A stretch of DNA of 64,000 nt from contig OZ243953.1 of the NCBI GenBank assembly GCA_965214475.1, positions 1,984,001 through 2,048,000 of the forward strand, in the 5' to 3' direction. A program made the translations under genes and the position numbers. Of this stretch, positions 33,960 through 43,548 are shown piece after piece (position 1 is the first letter of the stretch; each line of letters starts with the position of its first letter). The notes under the pieces are model-generated. The model worked only from the letters and a program-made list of their open reading frames with translations, did no database searches and was not told where the DNA came from. This DNA comes from SIRX01 sp965214475. GTDB taxonomy: Bacteria; Actinomycetota; Rubrobacteria; Rubrobacterales; Rubrobacteraceae.

Positions 33960-34742
33960 TCACTCTCTTGGCACCAAAGCAAGAGCCCGGATCGGGCTGC
34001 CGGTGCCGTCGGTTAGCTTGAGCGGCGCGACGATGAGGAGTGCGCCGGTCGGGGGTAGCGTGGCGAGGTTGGCGAGCTGCGTTATGCCGTACTTTCCCGC
34101 GCCGAGCAGATAGTAGTGGAGTGGGAAAGGGGGATCGAAGCCTGCCGCAGCGCCCGCGTCTATTCCGACGGTCTCGACGCCGACACCGACGAGCGGCGAT
34201 TCTTCGGCGAGCCAGCGGGAACACTCCACGTCGAAGCCGGGGGACTGCGGGGAACCGGAGCTTGCGTTCAGGAAAAGGTTCTCGTCGTGGGCGCGAGCAT
34301 CCCAGCCGGTGCGCAGGAGCAGCCAGCCGCCGTCGGGGAGCGGGCCGTGCTCGGACTCGAAAGCGCGGATATCGTCCATGGTGAGCAGGTAGTCAGGGTC
34401 TTTCTCGGCTTCGGCGGATTTGTCGATGACGACGGCGGGAGCAACGAGGTGGTGAGGCGGGACTTTGGAGACGTCGATGCCGTCACGGCCGGTTACTCAG
34501 TGGATCGGGGCGTCGAAGTGGGTGCCGACGTGCTCCCCGATCTCCAGCCAGTTCTAGGCCCAGGCGGGACCACGGTCATCGTAGGCGCTGATCTCGTGCT
34601 TCGTCAGACCCGGCGTGTTGATGAACGGCTCTGGGAGCTTTAGGACCGGCGTGCGTTCGTTCAAGGGCTGGGTAAGATCCACGACCTCCACCCCGCCTCC
34701 GGCGAGCGACTCGATGAGCGATGCTACTGGGTTCTCTGTCAT
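33960..34742 (-). pseudogene. Decayed cyclase-family (kynurenine formamidase-like) hydrolase
   Basis: In one frame from the ATG at 34742 the product matches the cyclase superfamily (VVDLTQPLNERTPVL; HVGTHFDAPIH metal motif; later VGVETVGIDAG). The frame is broken twice. At 34554-34556 TAG stands where Gln is expected (WA-stop-NWLEIGEH). At 34497-34499 TGA stands where Trp is usual (DAPIH-stop-VTGRDG). Both are single transitions (C to T, G to A). Because two different stops occur, recoding is unlikely and the gene is probably dead. An adjacent upstream gene is also broken. A good GGAGGA precedes the start, so the loss looks recent. Confidence 0.85.
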
Positions 34743-34757
34743 CCTGTTCTCCTCCTG

Positions 34758-36403
34758 TCAGTGGGCGCGGAACGCTTCTTCGAGCCACTCGGCCCGTACA
34801 TGGGGGTTTACTTTTGCGTCGATCACAAGCGGCCGGTCCCTGCGGCCGAGCCATTTTTTACGGGCGTGAGATCTTCTTCCTTGCGGACAGTTGCACCCTC
34901 GGCCCCGGCTGCGCGGGCGAGGGCGGCGAAGTCCGTATCGGGGAACTGCGCCAGATCTACGGGCCGATCCATCGGGCCGAAGTGATGCACCTCCGCACCG
35001 TAGGCGGCGTCTTTGTAGACGATTATGACCAACGGCAACTTGTAGCGGGCGGCGGTTTCGATCTCTCCGAGGGCCATCAGAGCGCCGCCGTCTCCGGTGG
35101 CGATCACGGTGAGCCGGTCCGGGCGGGCGACGGCGGCCCCGATCCCGCTGGCGAGCCCCAGGCCGACCGACTGGAAGGCCTGCGTGAAGACAAACCCCTG
35201 CTCATCCGGGACCTGGAGGTACATCGCCGGATAGCCCATGAAGTGCCCCGAGTCAGTGGCAACCGTCCGCTCTTCGGGCAACAAATCGTCGAGCGCGATG
35301 CTGAGGGTGCGCGGATCTATATGCGCGTCCGTGCCCTCATCCTCGTAGGGCTCGTCGCGCCAGCGCCGGCCGGAGATCTCCCGCGCAATCTCTTCGCTAT
35401 GGAAGCCGCGTCTGCTAACGTCGCGCCGTTCGAGCTCTTCAGAGATTTCCCGTGCCGTAGCCGACGCGTCGCCGACAACGCCGACATCCACGCCGTAGAG
35501 CGCGCCGATAACTTCTTCGTCAAGGTCTACCTGAACCACCTTCGCGTCGGGTGGAAAGAGTTTGCCGTGGCGCACGGTCCAGCGGTTGAGCGAGGCTCCA
35601 AAGGCGAGTACCAGATCCGCACTCTGCATCAACTCGACGGCGCATGGAGAAGAGAACCCTCCGGCGATGCCGAGCTCGTAGAAGTTGCCGGCGAAGAGCC
35701 CGTTTCCGGCCGCGCTCGTCGCCAGGAGCGCGCCGGTTCTCTCGCCCAGGTTCTCTAGTGCCTCGCGTCCTCCGGCGAGTGCGGCCCCACGGCCGGCCAG
35801 GAGCACCGGCCGCTCGCGCTCGGCGATCAGATCCGCGACTTCGACCCCCGAACGCTCCGCTGGACGCGGCGGCTCCAGCGATGGCGGCTCGGGTGGAAGC
35901 GTCGGCTCGTCCGACGCGTCGAGTTCCACGAGGTCTATAGGGATATTGAGGACTACGGGACGGCGCTCTACGCTCGCGCGGCGCAGGGCGCGGGCGGCGT
36001 CTTCGGCGGCGGTTTCGGGGGAGCGCACCCGCTCGGAGATCGCGCCGGCGGTCGCGGCGAAGGCTGCCTGGTCTACCTTGAAGTTCGACTAGAGCGTGCC
36101 GGGCGGCGTGTCTGCGGCGAGCAGGACCAGCGGGGTGCGGCTCTTGGCGGCCTCCGTTAGGCCGGTGAGCGTGTTCGTGAAGCCCGGTCCCTGGTGGACG
36201 CTCGCGACTCCGACCTTCCCCGAGGCCCGCGCGTAACCGTCGGCCATCATTACTGCGGCGCACTCGTGGCGGGAGGAGTAGAACTCCGCCCCGGCGGCGC
36301 GCAGGGCGTTTACGACGGCGAAGTTGCCGCTTCCGACGAGGCCGAAGAACGTCTCGACCCCGTGCCCGGCCAACGTCTCTCCTATGCCCGCCGCAACCCT
36401 CAT
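34758..36403 (-). pseudogene. Decayed thiamine-diphosphate enzyme (acetolactate synthase-like)
   Basis: A ThDP enzyme with HECAAVMMADGYARASGK and QGPGFTNTLTGLTEA in its N-terminal part, and a C-terminal part with TDSGHFMGYPAMYL and VIATGDGGALMALGEIETA, i.e. the cofactor-binding motif. Codon 105, TAG at 36089-36091, breaks the frame (PPGTL-stop-SNFKVDQ), where Gln is likely. Near the end, a run of six A on the minus strand (34854-34859 on plus) appears to have lost one base; restoring it gives WLGRRDRPLVIDAKVNP and the true stop at 34758. It is immediately upstream of the broken cyclase and was likely co-transcribed with it. Confidence 0.8.
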
Positions 36404-36522
36404 CGTTTGTCTCTTCGGGTGTCCGTCAACATGGTGAGGTGAACCTTAGAGTAGCCGGGAGACTCGCGCAATGAAACGCGGAGATGGAACTGCCTCGTCG
36501 CGGCTGTATAGTGGCGACTGGT

Positions 36523-37458
36523 ATGTTGAGAAGTTTTGGGGAAAAGTGGCGTTGGATCTCGTGGCGCGAGGGGCTCAAGAGCGGGCTGCGAACGACTTGG
36601 GAGCTCGGTAAGATCATCTTCCCCGTAACCCTTGCGGTCTCCGTTTTGCAATACACAGCCTTCTACGATGTGTTGCTCTCCGGGCTTACGCCGGTTATGG
36701 CCCTGCTAGGGCTTCCAAACGAAGCAGCCGTACCGCTCGCCTTGGGTAACCTCCTGAACCTCTACGCCGCCATCGGGGCGATCCTGACGATGGAGCTTAC
36801 GGTCAAGCAGGTATTCATACTGGCGCTGATGTTGAGTTTCTCCCACTCGCTGCCGGTAGAAGCAGCGGTGTGTCGGCGCATCGGGGTGAGCGTGAGCCTC
36901 GTTGTCGGATTTCGTGTCGCACTGGCAGTGGGCGCTGCGGGTGCCGTGAATCTTCTATGGAACGGTGGTGGTGAGGTTGCCCGTTACGGACTCGCGCCTG
37001 TCTCAGAAACAGAGCCTTCAGGGTGGGGTGAGATTTTTGCGGGAACGTTGCAGTCGGCCACGATTGGGGTCTTCCAGCTCGCCCTGATCGTCTTTCCGGT
37101 AATGATGATGATTCAGGTTCTGAAAGACCTCGGGGCCCTGGGAAAATTCGCAACGTGGATGCGTCCGTTGATGAGTCCCTTAGGCGTCGCACCGCAGGGG
37201 GCGGTTACGATGGCGGGAGGTCTGATCTTCGGTCTCGCATTCGGGGCCGGTGTAATTCTGGAGCAGGTGCGCGAGCAGAAGTTCACAAAGAGGGAGCTCA
37301 CACTCATGATCCTTTTTCTCTGCGCCTGCCACGCAGTCATAGAGGACACGCTTATTTTTATACCGCTGGGCATAAATGTCTTACCCCTGCTCCTGATCCG
37401 ACTGCTCGTCGCCGTAGCGCTGACGCTACTCATCGCCCGGCTGTGGCGCGAGACCTGA
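36523..37458 (+). CDS. Nucleoside-recognition (Gate) domain membrane protein
   Basis: About 311 residues from the ATG at 36523 (MLRSFGEKWRW); the frame is open from 36484 but the extra residues are atypical. It has about eight hydrophobic helices, with the Gate signature regions near LGNLLNLYAAIGAILTMEL and MAGGLIFGLAFGAGVILEQV. It resembles spore-maturation/nucleoside-recognition membrane proteins (SpmA/YjiH-like) that may transport or sense small molecules. A second conserved helix pair with CACHAVIEDTLIFIPLG follows near the end. Substrate unknown. Confidence 0.75.
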   Translation: MLRSFGEKWRWISWREGLKSGLRTTWELGKIIFPVTLAVSVLQYTAFYDVLLSGLTPVMALLGLPNEAAVPLALGNLLNLYAAIGAILTMELTVKQVFILALMLSFSHSLPVEAAVCRRIGVSVSLVVGFRVALAVGAAGAVNLLWNGGGEVARYGLAPVSETEPSGWGEIFAGTLQSATIGVFQLALIVFPVMMMIQVLKDLGALGKFATWMRPLMSPLGVAPQGAVTMAGGLIFGLAFGAGVILEQVREQKFTKRELTLMILFLCACHAVIEDTLIFIPLGINVLPLLLIRLLVAVALTLLIARLWRET

Positions 37459-37527
37459 GCGTCCCCACCGGTGTCAAAGCGCGCTGTTTTGAGGTAATCT
37501 ACTCTTGTCTAGAGAAAGGAGCAGCGT

Positions 37528-37935
37528 ATGAGCGAGAAAAGCCCGTTGCAGAGTGACCGGGGTATCACCGTCATAGAGACCCCCGTAGTCTCCCAGGTGG
37601 TCGGAATCGCGGCCCAGGAGGTAGAGGGCGTGCAGATGGGCGGGTCCGCTTCCCGTGCCGCTGGGGGTCTTCTAGAGAGCGTCACCGGCGGAGGTGGTTC
37701 AGGTCAGTCAACCCGCGGAGTAACCGTCGAGGTCGGCGACGAGGAAACCGCCGTTGACCTGGATATGTCCGTAGAGTACGGCAAGTCAGTGCCCCAGCTC
37801 TCAGAAGCCGTCCGCCGCAACATCATAAACCGGGTAGAGAACTTGGTGGGCCTCAAGGTTACAGAGGTCAACATAACGGTGAACGATGTATTGTTCCCCG
37901 AGCAGCAGTCCTCACAAGGAGACGAGGGCCAGTAA
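37528..37935 (+). CDS. Asp23/Gls24 family envelope-stress protein
   Basis: A 135-residue protein with the Asp23 core: GITVIETPVVSQVVGIAAQE, GVQMG near residue 35, VTVEVGDEETAVDLDMSVEYG, and the conserved helix NRVENLVGLKVTEVNITVNDV. Members are abundant alkaline-shock or envelope-associated proteins of Gram-positive bacteria, usually membrane-proximal through a partner. The ATG follows AGAAAGGAGC. A strong terminator lies downstream. Confidence 0.9.
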   Translation: MSEKSPLQSDRGITVIETPVVSQVVGIAAQEVEGVQMGGSASRAAGGLLESVTGGGGSGQSTRGVTVEVGDEETAVDLDMSVEYGKSVPQLSEAVRRNIINRVENLVGLKVTEVNITVNDVLFPEQQSSQGDEGQ

Positions 37936-37969
37936 CAGAACAACTAGGGTTACTTCTAACCCGTAGTTC

Positions 37970-38009
37970 AGCGCGGAGAGGAACTTGTGCTTCTCCGCGC
38001 TTTGCTTTC
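37970..38009 (+). terminator. Rho-independent terminator of the Asp23 gene
   Basis: A perfect 9-bp GC-rich stem (GCGCGGAGA / TCTCCGCGC) with a 12-nt loop is followed by TTTGCTTT, 35 bases after the stop codon. Confidence 0.85.
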
Positions 38010-38391
38010 AACACCAGACGCACAAAGCATCTCATCACACAACAATCCAAATTTTCTTCCCTGAAGTCTGCCAACCGGCGTCCGAAAAAGCGGTATTGGC
38101 CGGCTACTAAACAACCCGGCAGTGAAAGCGCTACCCAGCCTATGTGGAATTCATACTTACGACAACACATCTCCTTAACAACGCGGAAAAACAAACAATC
38201 AACGGTCCGTCGAGTACCCGGCAACCCCGAAGACGTGCCCGTGGCGATCTCAACTCACAGCACCCAACTCTTGCAAACGAAAGATCAAAGAATGCCCTGA
38301 TACGACTCCTGCTGATTACAGTAGGTTACTCCACAAGGTCAGTTTTGGTCGGTCTGAAATCCGCGCCCTGAAAATTTTTTTGCCCGTTCTC

Positions 38392-38420
38392 TTGACTCGG
38401 TAAAACTTGTGTGGTACATG
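38392..38420 (+). promoter_or_regulatory. Putative sigma-70 type promoter of the one-carbon operon
   Basis: TTGACT at 38392-38397, a 17-bp spacer, then TACATG at 38415-38420. The -35 box is good and the -10 box is weak, which would suit activation by a regulator such as the IclR protein encoded at 50297. Confidence 0.45.
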
Positions 38421-38614
38421 TTCCTCTATGAGAGACACGTTCACAATACGCAACGGAACAAGAAGTCTTCGAACTCGTGAAAAGTGCCGTCTCTGGAAGA
38501 GTTGCATGTGCAGGGAAAGAGGTTGAGAGGGTAATGGGGAATAGATGGACATTGGTGTTCTAGGACACCTGCTAACTCCCGTTTTTTCGCTACCCGGCAA
38601 GCTGGAGGTTAGTA

Positions 38615-41077
38615 ATGGAAGATAGAGCCAGCGTCGTAGTAATCGGGGCAGGAATTGTCGGTTGCAACGTCGCGGATCACCTGACGCAGCTCGGCTGGCG
38701 GGACGTAGTTGTCGTAGACCAGGGTCCGCTCTTCGAGGCTGGCGGCTCCACCTCCCATGCACCGGGCCTCGTCTTCCAGACCAACCCCTCCAAGACGATG
38801 ACCGAGCTTGCGAAGTACGGCGTCGAGCGCACCTCGAAGCTGGAGGTTGACGGTCAGCCATGTTTTTATCCTATCGGTGGCATAGAGATCGCCGCCACCC
38901 CCGAACGCTGGAAAGACCTCAAGCGTAAACACGGGCTGGCATCCTCATGGGGATTGGAGCCGGAACTCATCTCCCCCGAAGAATGCGCCGAAAAAGTGCC
39001 GCTGCTGGACTCGAAGAATATCTACGGCGGCCTCTTTGTCCCGGACGACGGAATAGCCAAGGGCGTCCGGGTCTCCGAAGCGGTGGCGCGGCAGGCGATG
39101 GAGCGCGGCGCCAGCTTCTACGGCGAGACCGAAGTTACCGGCATCGAGGTAAAAGATGGCCGGGTGCAGGCGGTCGAGACCTCGCGAGGCAGGATCGAGA
39201 CAGAGCTGATCGTTAGCTGCGCCGGGATGTGGGGACCGAAGCTCGGCCGGATGGTCGGGATGACCGTTCCCCTCCAACCGATGCAACACCAGTACGCCTG
39301 GACCACGCCGCTCGCGGAGCTCGACGGCGAGGGCCGGGAGGTCGTCCATCCCATCCTGCGGCACCAGGACTTCTCGATGTACTTCCGCCATCAGGGAGAG
39401 CGTTACGGGATCGGGGCGTACCGGCACCGCTCCATGCCCGTCTCCGCCGATGAGATCCCGAAGTACGAAAACTCTGAGGTGATGCCCTCGATCATGAAGT
39501 TCACCCCGGAGGATTTCCAGCCCACGCTGGACGAAGCCCGCAGAATGCTCCCCGCGCTGCAGAACGTGGAGATAGATACCCCGATGAATGGGCTCTTCTC
39601 CTTCACGCCGGACGGCGGACCGTTGCTCGGCGAGTCGAACGAGGCAAAAGGCTTCTGGGTGGCGGAGGCGGTTTGGGTAACGCACGCCGCCGGGGTCGGC
39701 AAAGTGATGGCCGAGTGGATCACGTCCGGTTCCCCCAGCATCGACCTGGCCGGCGGCGACGTCCACCGCTTCGAGAAGTGGGCTTTGAGCCCCGCCTACG
39801 TAAAGGCACGCAGCTCACAGTCCTTCCAGGAAGTCTACGACATCATCCACCCACAGCAGCCGATGGAAGAGCCGCGCCCGCTACGCACGAGCCCGTTCTT
39901 CTCCAAACAGAAGGAGTTGGGCGCGTACTTTCTGGAGGCCAGCGGTTGGGAGCGGCCACACTGGTTCGAGGCGAACGCGCCGCTCGTGGAGGACCGGGAC
40001 ATCCCGGACCGGGACGAATGGTCGGGACGCTACTGGTCGCCGATAGTGGGTGCGGAACACCAGATCACGCGCGAGCGCGTCGCCCTCTACGACATGACCG
40101 CCCTGAAACGGGCCGAAGTCACCGGACCCGGCGCGCTAGAGTTCCTGCAACGACTCAACACCAACCAGCTCGACAAACCATCCGGCAAGGTGACGTACAC
40201 CCTCATGCTCGACGAAGCGAGTGGCGTCAAGAGCGACATCACGGTCGCCAGGCTCGGCGAAGAACTCTTCCAACTCGGCCTTAACGGGCCGCGAGACATC
40301 GAGTGGATGGAGCATCACCTGCCGGACGATGGCTCGGTGCAGGTACGGGACATCACTCCCAGAACTTGTTGCATCGGAGTATGGGGACCGGCGGCGCGGG
40401 ATCTGGTCCAGTCTTTGAGCGAGGACGACTTCTCGAACGAGGCTTTCGGTTTCTTCAACGTGCGGGAGGCTTACATCGGAGAGGTTCCGGTGCGCGCTTT
40501 GCGCGTTTCGTACGTGGGCGAACTCGGATGGGAGATCTACACCTCCTCCGACCTAGGACTACGGCTCTGGGACCTTCTCTGGGAAGCCGGACAGGAGCAC
40601 GGGATCATCGCCGGCGGACGCGGAGCGTTCAACGGCTTGCGCATTGAGAAAGGCTACCGGGCCTGGGGCTCCGACATGACCACCGAGCACGACCCCTACG
40701 AAGCGGGCCTCGGGTTTGCCGTGAAGCTCGACAAGGGAGACTTTATCGGCAAGGATGCGCTGGAGCGCCGTAAAGAAGAAGGACCACGTCGGAAGCTCGT
40801 CTGTCTCACGCTAGATGACCCGGAGATGGTTGTCATGGGGAGCGAGCCGGTGTTCGCGGACGGTGCGGCGGTCGGGTACGTGACCAGCGCGGCGTATGGA
40901 TACAGCATCGGACAGAGCATCGCGTACGCGTGGGTACTGCCGGAGTTGGCTGAGGAAGGCACGAAGCTGGAGATCGAGTACTTCGCCGAGCGCCACGCGG
41001 CCACGGTGAACGAAGAACCGCTCTTCGATCCGGAGATGCGCCGGATGAGAGATGTTCCACTCGCGAGGGCGACTTGA
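38615..41077 (+). CDS. Dimethylglycine dehydrogenase-like flavoprotein with GcvT domain
   Basis: An 820-residue two-domain enzyme. The first 400 residues are a DAO-type FAD oxidoreductase (VVVIGAGIVGCNVADHL at the start; GGSTSHAPGLVF, the usual site for covalent-FAD His or Ser). The second half is a GcvT/aminomethyltransferase domain (ERVALYDMTALKRAEVTGPG, YVGELGWEIYT, DMTTEHDPYEAGLGF, DFIGKDAL). This plan is that of dimethylglycine or sarcosine dehydrogenases, which oxidise an N-methyl group and pass it to tetrahydrofolate as methylene-THF. It starts the operon. AGGAGG-like sequence GGAGG precedes the ATG. Confidence 0.88.
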   Translation: MEDRASVVVIGAGIVGCNVADHLTQLGWRDVVVVDQGPLFEAGGSTSHAPGLVFQTNPSKTMTELAKYGVERTSKLEVDGQPCFYPIGGIEIAATPERWKDLKRKHGLASSWGLEPELISPEECAEKVPLLDSKNIYGGLFVPDDGIAKGVRVSEAVARQAMERGASFYGETEVTGIEVKDGRVQAVETSRGRIETELIVSCAGMWGPKLGRMVGMTVPLQPMQHQYAWTTPLAELDGEGREVVHPILRHQDFSMYFRHQGERYGIGAYRHRSMPVSADEIPKYENSEVMPSIMKFTPEDFQPTLDEARRMLPALQNVEIDTPMNGLFSFTPDGGPLLGESNEAKGFWVAEAVWVTHAAGVGKVMAEWITSGSPSIDLAGGDVHRFEKWALSPAYVKARSSQSFQEVYDIIHPQQPMEEPRPLRTSPFFSKQKELGAYFLEASGWERPHWFEANAPLVEDRDIPDRDEWSGRYWSPIVGAEHQITRERVALYDMTALKRAEVTGPGALEFLQRLNTNQLDKPSGKVTYTLMLDEASGVKSDITVARLGEELFQLGLNGPRDIEWMEHHLPDDGSVQVRDITPRTCCIGVWGPAARDLVQSLSEDDFSNEAFGFFNVREAYIGEVPVRALRVSYVGELGWEIYTSSDLGLRLWDLLWEAGQEHGIIAGGRGAFNGLRIEKGYRAWGSDMTTEHDPYEAGLGFAVKLDKGDFIGKDALERRKEEGPRRKLVCLTLDDPEMVVMGSEPVFADGAAVGYVTSAAYGYSIGQSIAYAWVLPELAEEGTKLEIEYFAERHAATVNEEPLFDPEMRRMRDVPLARAT

Positions 41078-41166
41078 GAAAGGTAAAGGACGTGTAAGGC
41101 GTCTAGACATATAAAGGACCGGCGCGGTTCGCATGAGTTTGGCGACCGAACGAACCGCCCGGCACA

Positions 41167-42186
41167 GTGCCACAAGAGAAGGAAACCCCCTTGCAACAGA
41201 CCGATTATAACAACATAGCCCTCAGAGGACTAACCCCGGCCCCGCGCCAGGCGAGGCGTGTAGGCTCTGCACCCGGCTCCGGAACCGTGCTCGATGGGAT
41301 CGGGGACACCCCGCTCGTCGAGGTCGAAGGCGTGTGGGCCAAGTGTGAATTCCTGAACCCCTCGGGCTCCGTAAAAGCCCGCATCGCCAAGTACATGTTC
41401 GAACGAGCCGAAGAAGAGGGCTTGCTAAAACCCGGCGACACGATAGTCGAGGCGTCGAGCGGCAACACCGGCAACGCCCTCTCGATGGTCGCAGCGGCCA
41501 AGGGCTACCGGATGCTGGTCTTGATGCCCTACGGTATGAGCTCGGAACGGTTGGTCATCAGCCGGGCATTCGGGGCGGAAGTGTTGGAGATCGGAGACTT
41601 CCACGTAAACGAGGCACTGCAGAAGGCGCGGGAATTAGGGCAGCAGGATGGCTACTTCTGTCCGGCCCAGTTCGATTCGGAGTGGAACGTGGAGGAGAAC
41701 CGGGAGTGGCTGGGGCCGGAGATCCTGGCGCAATTGCCGGAGGGCGTCGTCCCGGACGCGCTGGTAGTCGGGGTTGGGACCGGAGGAACCCTGATCGGGG
41801 TCGGCCAGGCCTTCCGAAAGGCCAACCCGAACGTGAAACTCTTCGGGATGGAGCCGGATGAGTCCTGCACACTGCTGTGTGGAGAGATTGGTCGGCATTT
41901 GATCGAGGGCATCTCCGACGGTTTCGTGCCTGGAATCTTCCAGAGACACGGCCACACGATAGACGGCGTCATCCCTGTGGAGAGCGACGAAGCAGTAGGA
42001 GAGATGCGGCGGCTGGCTCGCGAATACGGGTTGTTCGTCGGGCCTTCCAGCGGGGCGCACCTGGCGGCTGCGCGGCGAGTCCGGGAAGAGCATCCCGAGT
42101 TCGAGGACGTTGTTACGGTCTTCTGCGACGAAGGCGAGAAATATCTGAGCGAGCACTTTTATGAAACTGGTCGTGAGGAGCGGTGA
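41167..42186 (+). CDS. PLP-dependent CysK-like enzyme
   Basis: About 339 residues from the GTG at 41167; a TTG at 41191 is an alternative start. It is a fold-type II PLP enzyme: cofactor lysine in FLNPSGSVKARIAKY near residue 65, phosphate-binding EASSGNTGNALSMVAA, and GVGTGGTLIGVGQAF, a typical PLP loop. It looks like a cysteine synthase or cystathionine beta-synthase without CBS domains. Its role in a demethylation operon is unclear: it may act on an amino acid released by the pathway, or make cysteine using methyl-cycle intermediates. Confidence 0.82.
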   Translation: MPQEKETPLQQTDYNNIALRGLTPAPRQARRVGSAPGSGTVLDGIGDTPLVEVEGVWAKCEFLNPSGSVKARIAKYMFERAEEEGLLKPGDTIVEASSGNTGNALSMVAAAKGYRMLVLMPYGMSSERLVISRAFGAEVLEIGDFHVNEALQKARELGQQDGYFCPAQFDSEWNVEENREWLGPEILAQLPEGVVPDALVVGVGTGGTLIGVGQAFRKANPNVKLFGMEPDESCTLLCGEIGRHLIEGISDGFVPGIFQRHGHTIDGVIPVESDEAVGEMRRLAREYGLFVGPSSGAHLAAARRVREEHPEFEDVVTVFCDEGEKYLSEHFYETGREER

Positions 42187-42252
42187 TGCGACGAAGTATG
42201 TAGCCCTCAACGTTCAGCGCAAACAATATCCCGCAAAGAGAAAAGGAGCATC

Positions 42253-43485
42253 ATGACAGACCTACAGACAAACGGAACCCACCTCGACAGCGTAAACCCC
42301 AGCCCGGAGATTCTGCAGTACACGCGGATCAAGAAGTCCCCGTACTTCTACGGCTCGCGGCGGCACGGGGTGGCGATGTACAGCGTCTACAACCACCACT
42401 ACCACCCGCGCCACTACGGCGATCCGATCGCTGAGTACTGGCAGCTCCTCGAAGGGGTGACGATGTGGGACGTGGGCGGCGCAGAGCGGCAGGTGGAGAT
42501 CACCGGCCCCGACGCCTTCGAGTTCACCAACATGCTCACCCCGCGCAACCTGCACAAGTGTAACGTCGGCCAGTGCAAGTACGCCTTCATCACGGACGAA
42601 AACGGCGGCATCATGAACGACCCGGTGCTGCTCCGCCTGGACGAGAACCACTTCTGGCTCTCCCTCGCCGACAGCGATGTGCTGCTCTGGGTTAAGGCGC
42701 TCGCGTACAGCATGAAGATGGACGTGAACATCAGCGAGCCGGACGTCGGCCCGATGCAGATTCAAGGTCCCAGGTCCAAAGAAGTCATGATCGACCTCTT
42801 TGGCGAGAGCATCCTGGACATCCCCTACTACTACATGGTCCACAAGGAGCTCGACGGGATGGATCTCGTGATCTCCCGGACCGGCTACTCGGGCGAGCTT
42901 GGATATGAGATCTACCTGAAGAACGCCAGTCGCGACGGCCTCAAGCTGTGGGACGCGGTTCTCCAGGCCGGCGAGCCACACGGCATTAGCCCCATCGGTC
43001 CCTGCCACATCCGGCGCATCGAGGGCGGCATCCTGTCCCAGGGCTGCGATATGACTCTGGAGGACAACCCTTACGAGGTCGGCTACGGCTACAAGTGGAT
43101 GGTGGAGCTGGATCAGGAACAGGACTTTATCGGCCGGGAGGCTCTGCGAAAGGTCGCTGAGGAAGGCGTGAGCCGCAAGCTGGTCGGCGTGGAGATCGGG
43201 GGTTCGGACCTCGGCTCGTTCAACGACGGCTCCATGATAGATTTCTTCCCCGTCTACGCGGGCAACGAGCACATCGGCAAAGTTACCAGCGCCTGCTACT
43301 CGCCGCGTCTGGACAAGAACATCGGGTTCGCGATGGTGCCGGTCGAGTACAGCAGCATCGGCATCGAGTTGGAGGTCGAGCGTCCCGGTGAGACGGTCTC
43401 CGCGACCGTCGCCGACCGGCTCTTCTTCCGGCCGGAGCACGCCGAGCAGCAGCTCTCTGCCACCAGCTCCTCCAAAGGCGCGTAA
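42253..43485 (+). CDS. GcvT-family folate-dependent demethylase (DmdA-like)
   Basis: A 410-residue protein of the aminomethyltransferase superfamily, close in layout to DmdA: KKSPYFYGSRRHGVAMYSVYNHH near the start, GAERQVEITGPDAFEF, MLTPRNLHKCNVGQCKYA, LSLADSDVLLWVKALAY and VGPMQIQGPRSKEV. It also has GcvT-type RTGYSGELGYEIYL, where DmdA is expected to differ, so I do not call it DmdA. Such proteins transfer a methyl group to THF and yield 5-methyl-THF. The neighbouring MetF-like gene would then oxidise it. Confidence 0.82.
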   Translation: MTDLQTNGTHLDSVNPSPEILQYTRIKKSPYFYGSRRHGVAMYSVYNHHYHPRHYGDPIAEYWQLLEGVTMWDVGGAERQVEITGPDAFEFTNMLTPRNLHKCNVGQCKYAFITDENGGIMNDPVLLRLDENHFWLSLADSDVLLWVKALAYSMKMDVNISEPDVGPMQIQGPRSKEVMIDLFGESILDIPYYYMVHKELDGMDLVISRTGYSGELGYEIYLKNASRDGLKLWDAVLQAGEPHGISPIGPCHIRRIEGGILSQGCDMTLEDNPYEVGYGYKWMVELDQEQDFIGREALRKVAEEGVSRKLVGVEIGGSDLGSFNDGSMIDFFPVYAGNEHIGKVTSACYSPRLDKNIGFAMVPVEYSSIGIELEVERPGETVSATVADRLFFRPEHAEQQLSATSSSKGA

Positions 43486-43548
43486 AAACGGATCTTGGCC
43501 GCGGGGGAACTTCTCCCGCGGCCACCCCGGAGTCCTGAGAGGTTCTCA

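Larger units (their letters stand above)
37936..38614. other. 679-bp intergenic region upstream of the one-carbon operon
   Basis: It contains a terminator for the Asp23 gene, a possible promoter at 38392-38420 and a leader of about 190 nt. A short hairpin in the leader (GGTGT TCTAGG ACACC) is followed about 15 bases later by a T6 run, which might form an attenuator. I see no glycine, SAM or THF riboswitch core, and no protein-coding frame that looks real. Confidence 0.5.

Noticed and set aside
34497..36091. In-frame TAG and TGA stops as pyrrolysine or selenocysteine codons
   Set aside because: The TAG codons stand at probable Gln sites and the TGA at a usual Trp site, none at catalytic Cys. 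Two different stop types and a nearby frameshift fit decay better than recoding.
37936..38614. Glycine, SAM or THF riboswitch before the one-carbon operon
   Set aside because: I looked for the conserved cores on the plus strand and saw none; only a small hairpin and a weak promoter were supported.
42262..43440. A long minus-strand open frame opposite the GcvT-like gene
   Set aside because: It mirrors codon bias of the real plus-strand gene, has no ribosome site and no recognisable domain.
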